Below, one piece after another: positions 34,965 to 43,959 of a stretch of 64,000 bases of DNA. The notes under the pieces were generated by a model that searched no databases, had not been told where the DNA came from, and was given only the letters and a program-made list of their open reading frames with translations. Numbering within the stretch: the first letter of the stretch is position 1; every line of letters begins with the position of its first letter. Both the position numbers and the translations under genes were made by a program. The stretch spans positions 43,559 to 107,558 of the forward strand of contig DDWS01000068.1 of assembly GCA_002347685.1 (NCBI GenBank), in the 5' to 3' direction. The stretch comes from Syntrophaceae bacterium UBA2280. GTDB lineage: Bacteria; Desulfobacterota; Syntrophia; Syntrophales; Smithellaceae.

Positions 34965-35933
34965 CTAAATCGCCTCGATGGTGGATGTTGGTTTCGAGGT
35001 GATGTTATAGGTGACACTCACCACTTCCTGGATGTCTTTGGTAATCTTCGTCGCCATTTTTTCCAGCACATCAAAAGAAAGTCTTGTGGGGCGCGCGGTG
35101 CGCGCGTCTTTGCTGTCCCAGCAGCGGATTTCAATCTGATTGCCGAAAACGCGCTTCCCGTCGCGCATGCCGGTCACGCGGTCTTCATGAAGAATCGCCA
35201 GATACTGAAATGCCTTCACATCCTTGAGCGCGGTTTCGACAATGGTGGTTGCTTTTCTGACCAGGGCGATTTTGGCGGGAGTGACCTCGCCGATCACGCG
35301 CGCGGCCAGCGCCGGCCCCGGAAAGGGAATGCGGTCGAACATGGCGGCAGGCAGGCCGAGCCCCGCGCCGACTTTGCGCACGCCGTCCTTGCGAAGCTCG
35401 ATGAGCGGTTCGAGGATTTTATAGCCGAAGGCTTTCTGAGGATCGATGCCCAGTTGTTCGAATACGTTGTGCTGCCGTTTGATGCCCGCCACGGTTTCAT
35501 CCACGTCTGTCAGAATCGTCCCCTGCAGCAGATACCTGGCCTTGCTTTTTGTCACCAGTTTGCCGAAGACGTCTTTGTAGAAGGTCTGCGTGACGGCCTC
35601 GCGTTTTTCCTCGGGATCGGTCAGACCCTTGAAGGCCTTGAAAAAGGCTTTGGACGCGTCAACGACTTCCACATGGATGCCCAGCTTTTTGAAGGCGGCC
35701 GCCACTTTGGCCGGTTCATTCTCCCGCATGATGCCGTTGTCGATAATATAGGTTTTCAGGCGGTTGCCCAGCGCTTTGTGCCCCAGGGCAGTCACGACCG
35801 CCGAGTCCACGCCGCCGGACAGGGCGTTGATGGCCAATCCTTCGCCCACTGCTTCGCGGATGGCCCGGACCTTTTCGTCGATAAACTTTTCCACATTCAT
35901 GCTGCTTGCTTTGATTTCCTTCATCTTGATCAT
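34965..35933 (-). CDS. GMP synthase ATP-PPase subunit (no glutaminase domain)
   Basis: A 322-residue protein equal to the C-terminal part of GuaA: the PP-loop SGGVDS near residue 41, YIIDNGIMRENE, LLQGTILTDV, the GLP..FDRIPFPGPALAARVIGE motif and the GMP-binding dimerisation domain ending in SKPTSTIEAI. Bacterial GuaA normally carries an N-terminal glutaminase, missing here, as in archaeal two-subunit enzymes. It would amidate XMP using free ammonia or a separate glutaminase. AAAGGAG supports the start. It is divergent from the HisF-like gene. Confidence 0.88.
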   Translation of the reverse strand: MIKMKEIKASSMNVEKFIDEKVRAIREAVGEGLAINALSGGVDSAVVTALGHKALGNRLKTYIIDNGIMRENEPAKVAAAFKKLGIHVEVVDASKAFFKAFKGLTDPEEKREAVTQTFYKDVFGKLVTKSKARYLLQGTILTDVDETVAGIKRQHNVFEQLGIDPQKAFGYKILEPLIELRKDGVRKVGAGLGLPAAMFDRIPFPGPALAARVIGEVTPAKIALVRKATTIVETALKDVKAFQYLAILHEDRVTGMRDGKRVFGNQIEIRCWDSKDARTARPTRLSFDVLEKMATKITKDIQEVVSVTYNITSKPTSTIEAI

Positions 35934-36006
35934 GACGGCTCCTTTTTAATGGCGGTGATGACAGTTGGTTTAAACGAAAATGCCCCCCATTTCAAGATAA
36001 ATGACA

Positions 36007-36041
36007 AGTTGAACAAAAAAGGCAGGCTTTTTTGTTCAACT
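36007..36041. promoter_or_regulatory. Perfect 15-bp inverted repeat between divergent genes
   Basis: Arms at 36007-36021 and 36027-36041 are exact reverse complements (AGTTGAACAAAAAAG), with a 5-base loop. It stands mid-way between the divergent GMP synthase subunit and the HisF-like gene, where a terminator is not expected, so an operator or cruciform site is more likely. Bidirectional termination of upstream antisense transcription is an alternative. Confidence 0.55.
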
Positions 36042-36142
36042 ATCCATATTTCGGTTGTAAATTCCCGCTGTTCGTTTTAAAAGCAACGATATGAGTTGCA
36101 AAAAGAAGCGTGCCCAAATCAGCGCGCCGAAAGGAGAATTGT

Positions 36143-36901
36143 ATGGAACCGATTAAAATCATGCCGTGTCTGGATATGAAAAACGGACGGGTGGTCAAGG
36201 GGGTTCACTTTGTCGATATCAGGGACGCGGGGGATCCGGTTGAAAACGCCGCCTTTTACCAGGCCGAAGGCGCCGATGAACTGGCCATGCTCGACATTGC
36301 CGCCACACTGGAAAACCGCAAAACCCGTCTGGAATGGGTTAAAAAAGTGTCGTCCGTCATCACCATCCCGCTCACCGTCGGCGGCGGAATCGGCTCGCTG
36401 GAAGATATTGAAATGGTTTTGTCCGCGGGGGCTTCGAATGTCTCCATGAACAGCGCTGCGGTAAAGAATCCGCCGCTGGTTGAGCAGGCGGCAAAAAAAT
36501 TCGGGTCGGATAGAATCACGGTGGCGATTGACGCGAAAAGAAACGCGGCGATGCCGTCGGGCTTTGAACTGGTGGTTTCCGGCGGTACGCTGCCGGTGGC
36601 AAAGGATGCCGTGGATTGGGCCAGGCAGTGTCAGGAACTGGGCGCGGGTGTGATTCTGCCCACCAGCATGGACGGCGATGGTACGAAGGCGGGCTACGAC
36701 ATTCCCTATACCAAAGCCATCTCTTCGGCCGTAACCCTGCCGGTGGTCGCCTCCGGCGGCGCGGGCAAACTCGAAGACTTCTATGAGGCGGTCGTGGAAG
36801 GCGGCGCGTCGGTTCTGCTGGCCGCTTCGGTCTTTCATTTCCGGCTGCTCAAAATTCAGGACGTTAAGCAGTATCTCAAAGACAGGGGATTGCCGGTTTA
36901 G
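36143..36901 (+). CDS. HisF-like cyclase paralogue (imidazole glycerol phosphate synthase fold)
   Basis: A 252-residue beta/alpha barrel close to HisF. Catalytic Asp11 (PCLDMKNGRVVKG) and Asp130 (VAIDAKR) are kept, as are TVGGGI and VASGGAGK. From memory of the Thermotoga enzyme, the ammonia gate facing HisH is Arg5-Glu46-Lys99-Glu167; here these are Lys5, Glu46, Asn99 and Val170. No hisH or other his gene is near. It may use free ammonia or be a paralogue with another role, as in LPS amidine pathways. AAGGAGA fixes the start at ATG 36143. Confidence 0.85.
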   Translation: MEPIKIMPCLDMKNGRVVKGVHFVDIRDAGDPVENAAFYQAEGADELAMLDIAATLENRKTRLEWVKKVSSVITIPLTVGGGIGSLEDIEMVLSAGASNVSMNSAAVKNPPLVEQAAKKFGSDRITVAIDAKRNAAMPSGFELVVSGGTLPVAKDAVDWARQCQELGAGVILPTSMDGDGTKAGYDIPYTKAISSAVTLPVVASGGAGKLEDFYEAVVEGGASVLLAASVFHFRLLKIQDVKQYLKDRGLPV

Positions 36902-36915
36902 GAATTCGCCTCTTT

Positions 36916-36986
36916 TGCCCTAAAGGGCACGCGAAAAAAGATGGGAGCGTGCGCTTTGGCGCAATCTCCCCTTGCCCTGAAGGGCA
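36916..36986. terminator. Two short palindromes between convergent genes
   Basis: TGCCCTAAAGGGCA at 36916-36929 and TGCCCTGAAGGGCA at 36973-36986, near-identical 14-bp palindromes 57 bases apart in the gap between the convergent HisF-like and CoA-transferase genes. They could act in transcription stop or be a dispersed short palindrome. Neither is followed by a T-run on the plus strand. Confidence 0.35.
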
Positions 36987-37032
36987 CATGCCGCAGGGGA
37001 AAAAAGCCGAGACCCCGCGAGCGCGGAAAAGA

Positions 37033-38238
37033 TCATGCCAGAAGGATGACGCCTTCTTCCTGCAGTGCTGCGATTTCATCCGGCTGAAAGCCGATTTCCG
37101 AAAGCAGTGACGCAGTGTCCTGCCCCAGCGACGGCGCGGGACGGGCGGCCGGGCCGGGGGTTTCCGAGAATTTCAGCGGCATGCCGATGCCGGAAATGTT
37201 GCCGCACACCGGATGTGACTGTTTAATGATCATGCCCCTGGCGCTTAGATGCGGATCGTGCTGCAGTTCCCCGATCCCGCAGACGGGTGTCAGGCAGACG
37301 TCCAGACCGGCCGCCGCTTTCGTCCAATCGTCTCGAGACCTGGTCTTGAAAAGACCGACAAGCGCCGCCCGCAGCTTTTCACCTTCCTCGCCGAGGGCAA
37401 AGAGCTGATCGGTCCAGTCGGGCCGATTCACCCAATTGCAGAAATGCTTCCAGAACTTCTCTTCCAGAATGCCCAGCGCAATAAAATTCCCATCGCTGCA
37501 TTCGTAGACGCCATAGTGCGCAAGCCCCCCGGACAGAGGCGCGTCCTGGGGCGCGAAGTTGGTTTGTGTCGCGAGACTGTGCGCCATTTGCAGGGTCATC
37601 AGCGGCAAGACGCCGTCGAGCATGGCGACGTCCACCCTTTGTCCCCGCCCCGTTTTTCCCCTGGCCCATACGGCGGAAAGACACGCGATGATCGTCATGT
37701 AGGCACCGCCCGCCACGTCGGCCAGTTGCGGACCGGGAACGACGGGGCCTGAAAGCGCCGTTCCCGTGGCGGCGAGGATACCGGAGTAGCCGATATAATT
37801 GATATCGTGACCGGCCTGCCGGCTGTAGGGGCCATCCTGACCATATCCGGTCAGCGATACATAAATAATGCCTGGATGAACCTCTTTTGCCCGCTCATAG
37901 CCGATACCCATCGCATCGACGACACCGGGCCTGAATTGTTCGATCACGATGTCTGCTCCGGTCGCGAGTTTAAAAAAAATATCCCGTCCTGCCGGGATTT
38001 TCAGGTTGAGCGCCAGACTGCGCTTGGAGCGGTTCACCGCCAGGAAGCCCGCGGACTGATCGGCTATATACGGCGGATAAAACCGCATCGGATCGGGCGC
38101 GGCCGGGTCTTCAATCTTGATGACGTCCGCGCCCATTTCCGCAAGCATCATCGTGGCGAGCGGGCCCGGGTAGAGTTTTGTCAGATCCAGGATCCGAATG
38201 CCTGCCAGCGGTCCGTTTTGGGGTGTTTTGTCCATCAT
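37033..38238 (-). CDS. CaiB/BaiF class III CoA-transferase, alpha-methylacyl-CoA racemase-like
   Basis: A 401-residue class III enzyme. Seen: RILDLTKLYPGPLATMMLAEMGADVIKIE, VNRSKRSLALNLK, DIVIEQFRPGV and AGHDINYIGYSG. The His in AGHDINY is the racemase-type catalytic His of alpha-methylacyl-CoA racemase, whereas CoA-transferases of the family use an Asp elsewhere, so a racemase/epimerase of 2-methylacyl-CoA is favoured. GGAG lies upstream of the paired ATGs. It is divergent from the methyltransferase. Confidence 0.85.
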   Translation of the reverse strand: MMDKTPQNGPLAGIRILDLTKLYPGPLATMMLAEMGADVIKIEDPAAPDPMRFYPPYIADQSAGFLAVNRSKRSLALNLKIPAGRDIFFKLATGADIVIEQFRPGVVDAMGIGYERAKEVHPGIIYVSLTGYGQDGPYSRQAGHDINYIGYSGILAATGTALSGPVVPGPQLADVAGGAYMTIIACLSAVWARGKTGRGQRVDVAMLDGVLPLMTLQMAHSLATQTNFAPQDAPLSGGLAHYGVYECSDGNFIALGILEEKFWKHFCNWVNRPDWTDQLFALGEEGEKLRAALVGLFKTRSRDDWTKAAAGLDVCLTPVCGIGELQHDPHLSARGMIIKQSHPVCGNISGIGMPLKFSETPGPAARPAPSLGQDTASLLSEIGFQPDEIAALQEEGVILLA

Positions 38239-38320
38239 CCGGTTTCTCCTGTCGTGCGGTTTTATAAAATGTGATAAATATTCCCATGAGATTCATCATT
38301 CCTTTCATGGAGAGACGATC

Positions 38321-38899
38321 ATGGGCAGATTAGCCGATTGGGTTTTTTTTCGCAACCACCGCCTTTGTCCGCGCTGGATGTGCTTTACGTTCGACAATGG
38401 TCTCAGAAGACTGGTCCAGAATCCCGAGCGGATCATCAGGCCATATGTCCGCGAGGGAGACACGGTGCTTGATGTGGGACCCGGCATCGGCTATTTCACG
38501 ATCCCGATTGCGAAAATGGTCGGGCCCGGCGGCCGGGTCATCGCGGCGGACATTCAGTCTTCCATGCTCGAAGGGATTCAAAAGCGGGCCTCGCGGGCGG
38601 GTGTCGCCGACCGGGTCCGCCTGCATCTGGCCGGGGCTGCTTCTTTAAATCTCACGACCAGAGTGGATTTTATTCTGGCTTTCTGGATGGCGCACGAGGT
38701 GCCGGATCAGGAAAGATTTTTTTACGAATTACACGCTGCTATGAAAGAAGACGGAACGTTTCTGCTCGTCGAGCCGAAGCTGCACGTTTCCGGAAGTCAA
38801 TTCGACGCGCAAATCGATATCGCGCAAAAAGCCGGGTTCAGGCTGCTTTCCCGCCCCGCGGTTTCGCTGAGTTTAGCCGCCTTGTTTGCAGGTGTTTAG
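38321..38899 (+). CDS. Class I SAM-dependent methyltransferase
   Basis: A 192-residue methyltransferase. Motif I is VLDVGPGIGYFTIP, then VIAADIQSSMLE (acidic SAM ribose ligand) and DFILAFWMAHEVPDQERFF. It lacks a recognisable substrate domain; small molecules or lipids are possible. ATG 38321 with GGAGAG is preferred to the longer frame from 38198. It is convergent with the activase genes, 4 bases apart. Confidence 0.85.
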   Translation: MGRLADWVFFRNHRLCPRWMCFTFDNGLRRLVQNPERIIRPYVREGDTVLDVGPGIGYFTIPIAKMVGPGGRVIAADIQSSMLEGIQKRASRAGVADRVRLHLAGAASLNLTTRVDFILAFWMAHEVPDQERFFYELHAAMKEDGTFLLVEPKLHVSGSQFDAQIDIAQKAGFRLLSRPAVSLSLAALFAGV

Positions 38900-38903
38900 A
38901 GCC

Positions 38904-39848
38904 CTACCATTTCCCGCAGCGGCCGCCTGTTCGTCCCACCACGTTTCCGTTGTCGATGATTTCGATGATTTCGCAATGATCGGGACAGTCTTCGCAGGCA
39001 ACGCCACGGGTGTGTATGCAGTGGGTCCAGATATCGGCGCCGCAAAATCGGCTTTGGGTCACGTTCGCCTCCATGGCCAGCAGTGCCGCCCCGTAGGCCC
39101 CCATTACCATGTGGTGTTTGGGAACAATCACCTTGCATCCCAGCGCGTCCTCAAACGCCCTCACAATCCCCAGGTTGGCGCTGACACCGCCCTGAAGGAG
39201 CACGGGCGCGTCCAGCGGTTTACCCCGGGCTACATTTCCGATAAAGTTTCTGGCCAGAGCATGACACAGCCCCATGAGAATATCCTCCTGCGCGTGCCCG
39301 ATCTGCTGCTTGTTGATCATGTCTGATTCGGAAAAGACCGTGCAGCGTCCGGCGATGGCTGTGGGGTGGGCCGACAGGATGCTGCGCCGGCTCAATTCTT
39401 CGACAGAGATGTCCAGACGCCGGGCCTGGGAATCGAGAAAACTGCCGGTGCCGGCCGCGCAGACGAGGTTCATCGCAAAATCCACCACGATGCCGTCTTC
39501 GATGATGGTGACCTTAGAGTCCTGCCCGCCGATTTCTATGATGGTGCGTACATCCGGGTGCAGTTCAATGGCCCCGCGGGCGTGCGCCGAGATTTCATTT
39601 TTCACCAAATCGGCGCCAAGCAGAGCACCGACGAGTTGACGTCCCGACCCGGTGGTGCAAAGAGCGCCGACTTCCATTGCGTTGTCCTGCATGACACAGG
39701 CAAGCTCTTTGATGCACATCTTTATAGAATCGATGGGACTGCCGCTGACGCGCGCGTAAGACTCAAAAATGATCTTCCGCCGTTCATCCAGAAAAACGAC
39801 ATTCGTGCTTATGGAGCCCACATCGATGCCAAGGAATCCGCGGCGCAT
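38904..39848 (-). CDS. 2-hydroxyacyl-CoA dehydratase activator-type ATPase (BcrAD/HgdC family)
   Basis: A 314-residue ASKHA-fold ATPase. Seen: GIDVGSISTNVVF (phosphate 1), IIEIGGQDSKV, the cluster Cys in NLVCAAGTGSFLD and a second in AIAGRCTVFSESDM, and the adenosine motif LLQGGVSANLG. In HgdC a homodimer bridges one [4Fe-4S] cluster and drives an ATP-dependent one-electron transfer. A Cys-rich tail (HTRGVACEDCPDHC) is extra. ATG 39848 overlaps the upstream stop (ATGA); a long upstream frame extension is rejected. Confidence 0.88.
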   Translation of the reverse strand: MRRGFLGIDVGSISTNVVFLDERRKIIFESYARVSGSPIDSIKMCIKELACVMQDNAMEVGALCTTGSGRQLVGALLGADLVKNEISAHARGAIELHPDVRTIIEIGGQDSKVTIIEDGIVVDFAMNLVCAAGTGSFLDSQARRLDISVEELSRRSILSAHPTAIAGRCTVFSESDMINKQQIGHAQEDILMGLCHALARNFIGNVARGKPLDAPVLLQGGVSANLGIVRAFEDALGCKVIVPKHHMVMGAYGAALLAMEANVTQSRFCGADIWTHCIHTRGVACEDCPDHCEIIEIIDNGNVVGRTGGRCGKW

Positions 39849-40951
39849 CAGGATGTCCCCCTGCTTTTTGCCTTGGTCAGGCCTTTTCGACGGCGGTTCT
39901 GCAGGATATCCAGAAAGGCTTCCACCCTGGTGATCACGCCCAAAGCGCATGTATGCTCATCAAAAGAAAGTTCAAGAACGGGAATATTCATGTCTTCGCT
40001 GACTTTCCGTAAAATCGGACGAATGCTTACTTCCGGCATGCAGCCGGTCGGGCAGACATGTACCATGGCGTCAAACCCCTCCCTGGCGCAATGGATGGTA
40101 TGCGCCACGGAATCACGCGCATGTCCCCCCACCTCACAGCCCAGATAGGGCCTGGCCACCAAAGCCAGTTGTCTGGCGGTTTGCTGTTTGTAGCCCATGG
40201 ATATGCCGAAGTTGTTTCCAATCTCCCCGCCGAGCAGAAAGAAGTTTTTTGTTTCCACACCCCGGTGACCCAGAATCTGTTCCAGGTTCCGGTTGAGCTG
40301 ACGGTCGCGCAGCAGCGAGACCTCGCCGATGAGTCCGACGCGCAAAGGGTCGCGGTTTTTGTCGATGGCGATGGCCTTGAACCGCTCGCGCACCGTTTTG
40401 TGGAAAACTTGTACCCTCTTTTTGGTGTCGATTCCGCAAAGCTCGCTCAGGCAATGCTCCGTGAGCAGGGAGGTTTCGCCTGTGTTAAGCTCGCGCGCCC
40501 GCGTGAAGGCGGTCTGGATTTCAATGGTATCGATGGTTCTGATTTTTTCGATTCCCAGGAAAACGGCCCGCAGCAAAGGGATGATTGGCGGGTCGAAGTA
40601 GCGAAACACCGGCGGTTTGAAGCCGTCGAATCCGAGGCCGAAGAGTCGGATTTTTCGGCCCATATCTTTGAGCGTATCGTCGAGCATTCCCCGGTAGTAG
40701 TTCAGGCGGCAGGCGCCGATGCTGTTGACCATCATGGCGTTTTCCACCCCCGCTTCGTCCGCCTCGAGAAAATGCCCCAGATGCGCCTTGAAAGGCAGGC
40801 ACACGGACTCGGGGGCTGCGGCGATACCCAGGGACATGGCATGGTCATGGGTATAGGTTGACCACCAGGGCTCGGCGCCCATGCCGTCTACCATGGCCGC
40901 GAGGGCGACCGTGTAATTGCCCAGATTGGGGATGGCGAGGCGTTCTTTCAT
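39848..40951 (-). CDS. Activase-associated HgdB-like protein
   Basis: A 367-residue protein related to the dehydratase-like part of large acyl-CoA dehydratase activase proteins. Seen: CLPFKAHLGHF, GACRLNYYRG, RVGLIGEVSLLRD and a cluster-like Cys set in VHVCPTGCMPE and CALGVITRVEAFL. It overlaps both neighbours by a few bases. The true reaction is unknown; no classic HgdA/HgdB pair lies nearby, so the trio may activate another enzyme or act by itself. Confidence 0.7.
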   Translation of the reverse strand: MKERLAIPNLGNYTVALAAMVDGMGAEPWWSTYTHDHAMSLGIAAAPESVCLPFKAHLGHFLEADEAGVENAMMVNSIGACRLNYYRGMLDDTLKDMGRKIRLFGLGFDGFKPPVFRYFDPPIIPLLRAVFLGIEKIRTIDTIEIQTAFTRARELNTGETSLLTEHCLSELCGIDTKKRVQVFHKTVRERFKAIAIDKNRDPLRVGLIGEVSLLRDRQLNRNLEQILGHRGVETKNFFLLGGEIGNNFGISMGYKQQTARQLALVARPYLGCEVGGHARDSVAHTIHCAREGFDAMVHVCPTGCMPEVSIRPILRKVSEDMNIPVLELSFDEHTCALGVITRVEAFLDILQNRRRKGLTKAKSRGTS

Positions 40952-41850
40952 GAGGCTTTACCCGTTTTTTGCCAGGAGAGGGAATCCACAAATGCTTCCA
41001 GCCGTGTATCCAATCCCGCTTTACCCGTGTGTTCGTCCATCATAAGCAGCATATACGGCACACCTTTTTGTCTGCACACGCGCCGGAAACGATCGGCCAT
41101 CATCGAGTCTGCTCCACAGTTGAACGTGCTGATTTGAATGACGCCCGCGTAGGTCTGAGTGTCGAGCTCGTGGAGCTTGTGGTACATTTGATTGAAGACA
41201 CACCACAGGATATCCCCGGGTTTGATGTGTCTGCTGCCGGCAAAGCTCATCAGCTCCACAGGCACCTGAAGCTGTGCCATTTTTTTGATCATGGGGTCGG
41301 CAATGAAGTGGTCATGGAGCGTGTAAGGGTGTCCCAGAAGAAGATATCTCTTCCCCGGGGTTTGCTCCCGTTGCCGACGGGCTTCCTCACGGTGGTGCTG
41401 TGCCATGGCTTCAATCGCCTCCTTCACGGCGAGTTTCGCTGTCTTCGTGTCTGCGCCGAGAGTCGTCCGTGCCAGTTTCATCAGCGTTTTGGAAAGCGGT
41501 GCAACCGTTTCGTTGATTTCAATCGGAATCAGCGGTACCCCTCTGGCAATTCCTGCACGGGTGGCATCCAGCAATGCGCCGAAACGCGGGCAGCAGTTGT
41601 ATTTTTTGACGATGGAGATGATTCGCGCAACAAAGACGGCATCGACTTTACCGATCAGTGACAACACGTGCCCGTCGAACAGCTTCTGGGGAAGACATCC
41701 CTCCGTTTCCGTTTGCGCTGATGCTTTGTGAAGAGTTGCTTGCGTGGATGGAGGCGAAACCACAGGTTCATGTCCGAGCCGCCTGAAAAAACACTCCCAC
41801 AATCCGGGATAGGAATGGTAGTAGAACGCTCTGGGAATTCCTATCTTCAC
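40948..41850 (-). CDS. Activase-associated DUF2229-like protein
   Basis: A 300-residue protein starting KIGIPRAFYYHSYPGLWECFFRRLGHE, the usual DUF2229 opening. Later: ETEGCLPQKLFDGHV, KYNCCPRFGALLDATR, YLLLGHPYTLHD, STFNCGADSMMADR and MDEHTGKAGLDTRLEAF, with conserved Cys residues suited to a cluster. I chose GTG 41850 with AAAGGG upstream; the longer in-frame start at 41958 would overlap the HD-GYP gene. It heads the three-gene unit, with ATGA overlap to the next. Confidence 0.75.
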   Translation of the reverse strand: MKIGIPRAFYYHSYPGLWECFFRRLGHEPVVSPPSTQATLHKASAQTETEGCLPQKLFDGHVLSLIGKVDAVFVARIISIVKKYNCCPRFGALLDATRAGIARGVPLIPIEINETVAPLSKTLMKLARTTLGADTKTAKLAVKEAIEAMAQHHREEARRQREQTPGKRYLLLGHPYTLHDHFIADPMIKKMAQLQVPVELMSFAGSRHIKPGDILWCVFNQMYHKLHELDTQTYAGVIQISTFNCGADSMMADRFRRVCRQKGVPYMLLMMDEHTGKAGLDTRLEAFVDSLSWQKTGKAS

Positions 41851-41926
41851 GTTCTTGGGCCCTTTCAAGAGTATATTCGTTTTCCGCCGGGTCGAGGCGT
41901 GTCCGGTTTGAAATCCGGATTTTCTG

Positions 41927-43747
41927 TCACTGAGGGAAATGATACCGATTTTCTTCAAAGAGCTTCAGGCAGGACCGGGCAGCCGCTTCGTCGTAAATGA
42001 TTCCGCTGTTTTTGGCGATTTCCTCCAGCGCAGGTCCCATACCGAAGGCCGGCCGGTAGGGACGATTCGACGAGATGGCTTCCACGACATCAGCCACGGA
42101 GATGATTTTCGACTCAAGCAGAATCTCGTCTTCTTTCAGGCCCTGCGGATAACCGGATCCGTTGATGCGCTCATGATGCTCTAAGACCATCCGCGCAATC
42201 GGCCAGGGGAAATCGATGTCCTTGAGGATGTTGTATCCGGCTTCGGAATGGGTTTTAATCAGTTCAAATTCCAGCTCGGTTAATCGGGTCGGTTTGGTCA
42301 GAATCTCCGAAGGAACGGAAATTTTGCCCAGGTCGTGAATCATGCCGGCCAGGCGGATGCCGTCAATCTGGTCGCGCGGGAGTTTCATCTCCGTTGCGAT
42401 AGCGCGCGCCAGATCGGCTACCCGGCGTTGATGTCCCGCGGTGTAAGGATCTCTGGCTTCCACGGTCGCGGACATGGCGTTGATCGTTGCCCCCAGCGAT
42501 TTGCGCAGACGGTCGATGCTGTCCTGGCGCTCCCGCTCCAGCTTCTTTTTGGGCGTAATGTCTTCTACAATGCCGTGATAGTAGAGAATACCATCGGATT
42601 TATCCCGCAGGGAGCTGATGCTCATACTGACCCATATGCAGGTCTTATCTTTTTTGTAAAATTCTGTTTCAAATCTCTTGATGCCGCCTTCTTGCTCGAC
42701 AATATTCCGTATCCGCCAGTATTCATCAGGGCGGACGTATACTTGTTTGGGAATGTTGCTGATGGCTTCTTCCGCTTCTTTTGCGGAGTCGTAGCCGAGC
42801 ATATCGGCAAAAGCGCGATTGACCGATATCCGGCGGTTCCGGGGTGAAAGCTGAAAGATGCCTTCCTGGGCGCTCTCAACAATCGCGCGGTATTTGAGCT
42901 CGCTTTTGGCGATGGCGTCTTTCATCTGCTTGTGTTCCGTCATGTCCCGGACAATGCCATGAAAACCGATAATGGTTTCTTTTGAATCACGAAGCGGTGC
43001 GATGGAGGTATCGATGAATTTTCTGCCCCCGTCTTTGGTAAGGATCTCATAATCCATGCCTTTGCCGGGTTTGCCTGTCTGATAAACCTGGTTGTATGCC
43101 TCAAGCACTGCCTGAACAGTGGCCGGTTCCGTGTAAGCCCGAAAGCCGATTCCCGTCAGTACCTCGCGGGAATATCCGCTGATCCGGCACAGGGCATCGT
43201 TGAAAAAGGTCAGGTTTCCTTTCAGATCGACCTCGTAATAGCCGATGTCAATGCTTTCGAGAATGGTTTTGTACCGCAATTCGCTCTGCTCGAGTTTCTG
43301 CCCTGCTTCCGGCTGACGCGGCAGCATTTCACGGATGGAGCACTCGACGTATCTCCGGTCGCGGACGGAAAGCAAACGACAGGTGAAAACCACGTTGATC
43401 AGCCGTCCGTCTTTTGCTCGAAGCGGAAAGTTTTGATGTCGCAGGGTCTTTTTTTGTTTCAGGGTAGAAACAGCGCTGCGGAAGGCGGTCAGGTCTTCCA
43501 TAGAGAACATGTCCAGGATGTCGTGTTCCAGAAATTCTTCGCGGGTACAATGAAGGATGGCCGCAAGGGAGGCATTCACGTCAACCGTTTTGGCGGTATC
43601 CGCGTCGAATATCATAATGCCTTCGGGGCTCTCGTTAAAGATCCGTCGGTAGACGCATGACTCGATTCGATGGGGTCGGGTGTTTTTGGCGGAGCCGCCG
43701 CGCCCCGGAGGAAATTTCGACTTTTTGGCTGTTTTTTTTTCGAGCAT
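41927..43747 (-). CDS. PAS-repeat HD-GYP protein, probable c-di-GMP phosphodiesterase
   Basis: A 606-residue soluble regulator. Three PAS domains cover about residues 30-400 (openings YRRIFNESPEG, YKTILESIDIGYYEVDL, YRAIVESAQEG), each followed by PAC-like strands. The HD-GYP domain is C-terminal: HQRRVADLA, the metal motif HDLGK, and HHERINGSGYP, which keeps the GYP element needed for c-di-GMP hydrolysis. There is no membrane helix. The second PAS resembles one in the sensor kinase at 11.6-14.9 kb. GGAGATG supports the start. Confidence 0.92.
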   Translation of the reverse strand: MLEKKTAKKSKFPPGRGGSAKNTRPHRIESCVYRRIFNESPEGIMIFDADTAKTVDVNASLAAILHCTREEFLEHDILDMFSMEDLTAFRSAVSTLKQKKTLRHQNFPLRAKDGRLINVVFTCRLLSVRDRRYVECSIREMLPRQPEAGQKLEQSELRYKTILESIDIGYYEVDLKGNLTFFNDALCRISGYSREVLTGIGFRAYTEPATVQAVLEAYNQVYQTGKPGKGMDYEILTKDGGRKFIDTSIAPLRDSKETIIGFHGIVRDMTEHKQMKDAIAKSELKYRAIVESAQEGIFQLSPRNRRISVNRAFADMLGYDSAKEAEEAISNIPKQVYVRPDEYWRIRNIVEQEGGIKRFETEFYKKDKTCIWVSMSISSLRDKSDGILYYHGIVEDITPKKKLERERQDSIDRLRKSLGATINAMSATVEARDPYTAGHQRRVADLARAIATEMKLPRDQIDGIRLAGMIHDLGKISVPSEILTKPTRLTELEFELIKTHSEAGYNILKDIDFPWPIARMVLEHHERINGSGYPQGLKEDEILLESKIISVADVVEAISSNRPYRPAFGMGPALEEIAKNSGIIYDEAAARSCLKLFEENRYHFPQ

Positions 43748-43959
43748 CCGTTCATCTCCGCTTCATGCGATAAAGAATATTCCATGGCACGGGTTTGTTC
43801 GCGCGAACCATCCTCAGGGGCTTCTTACAGGAATCGGCAAAAGAGACATTTACTTGAGATTTTACCCGCAAACGGCAGAAAGTCAAGCAGGAACAACAGG
43901 ATTGCCGCCGGTTGTCCGAAGGCTTTCGCCCTTTTGCGCATGACGGTAAAACAGCGGCA

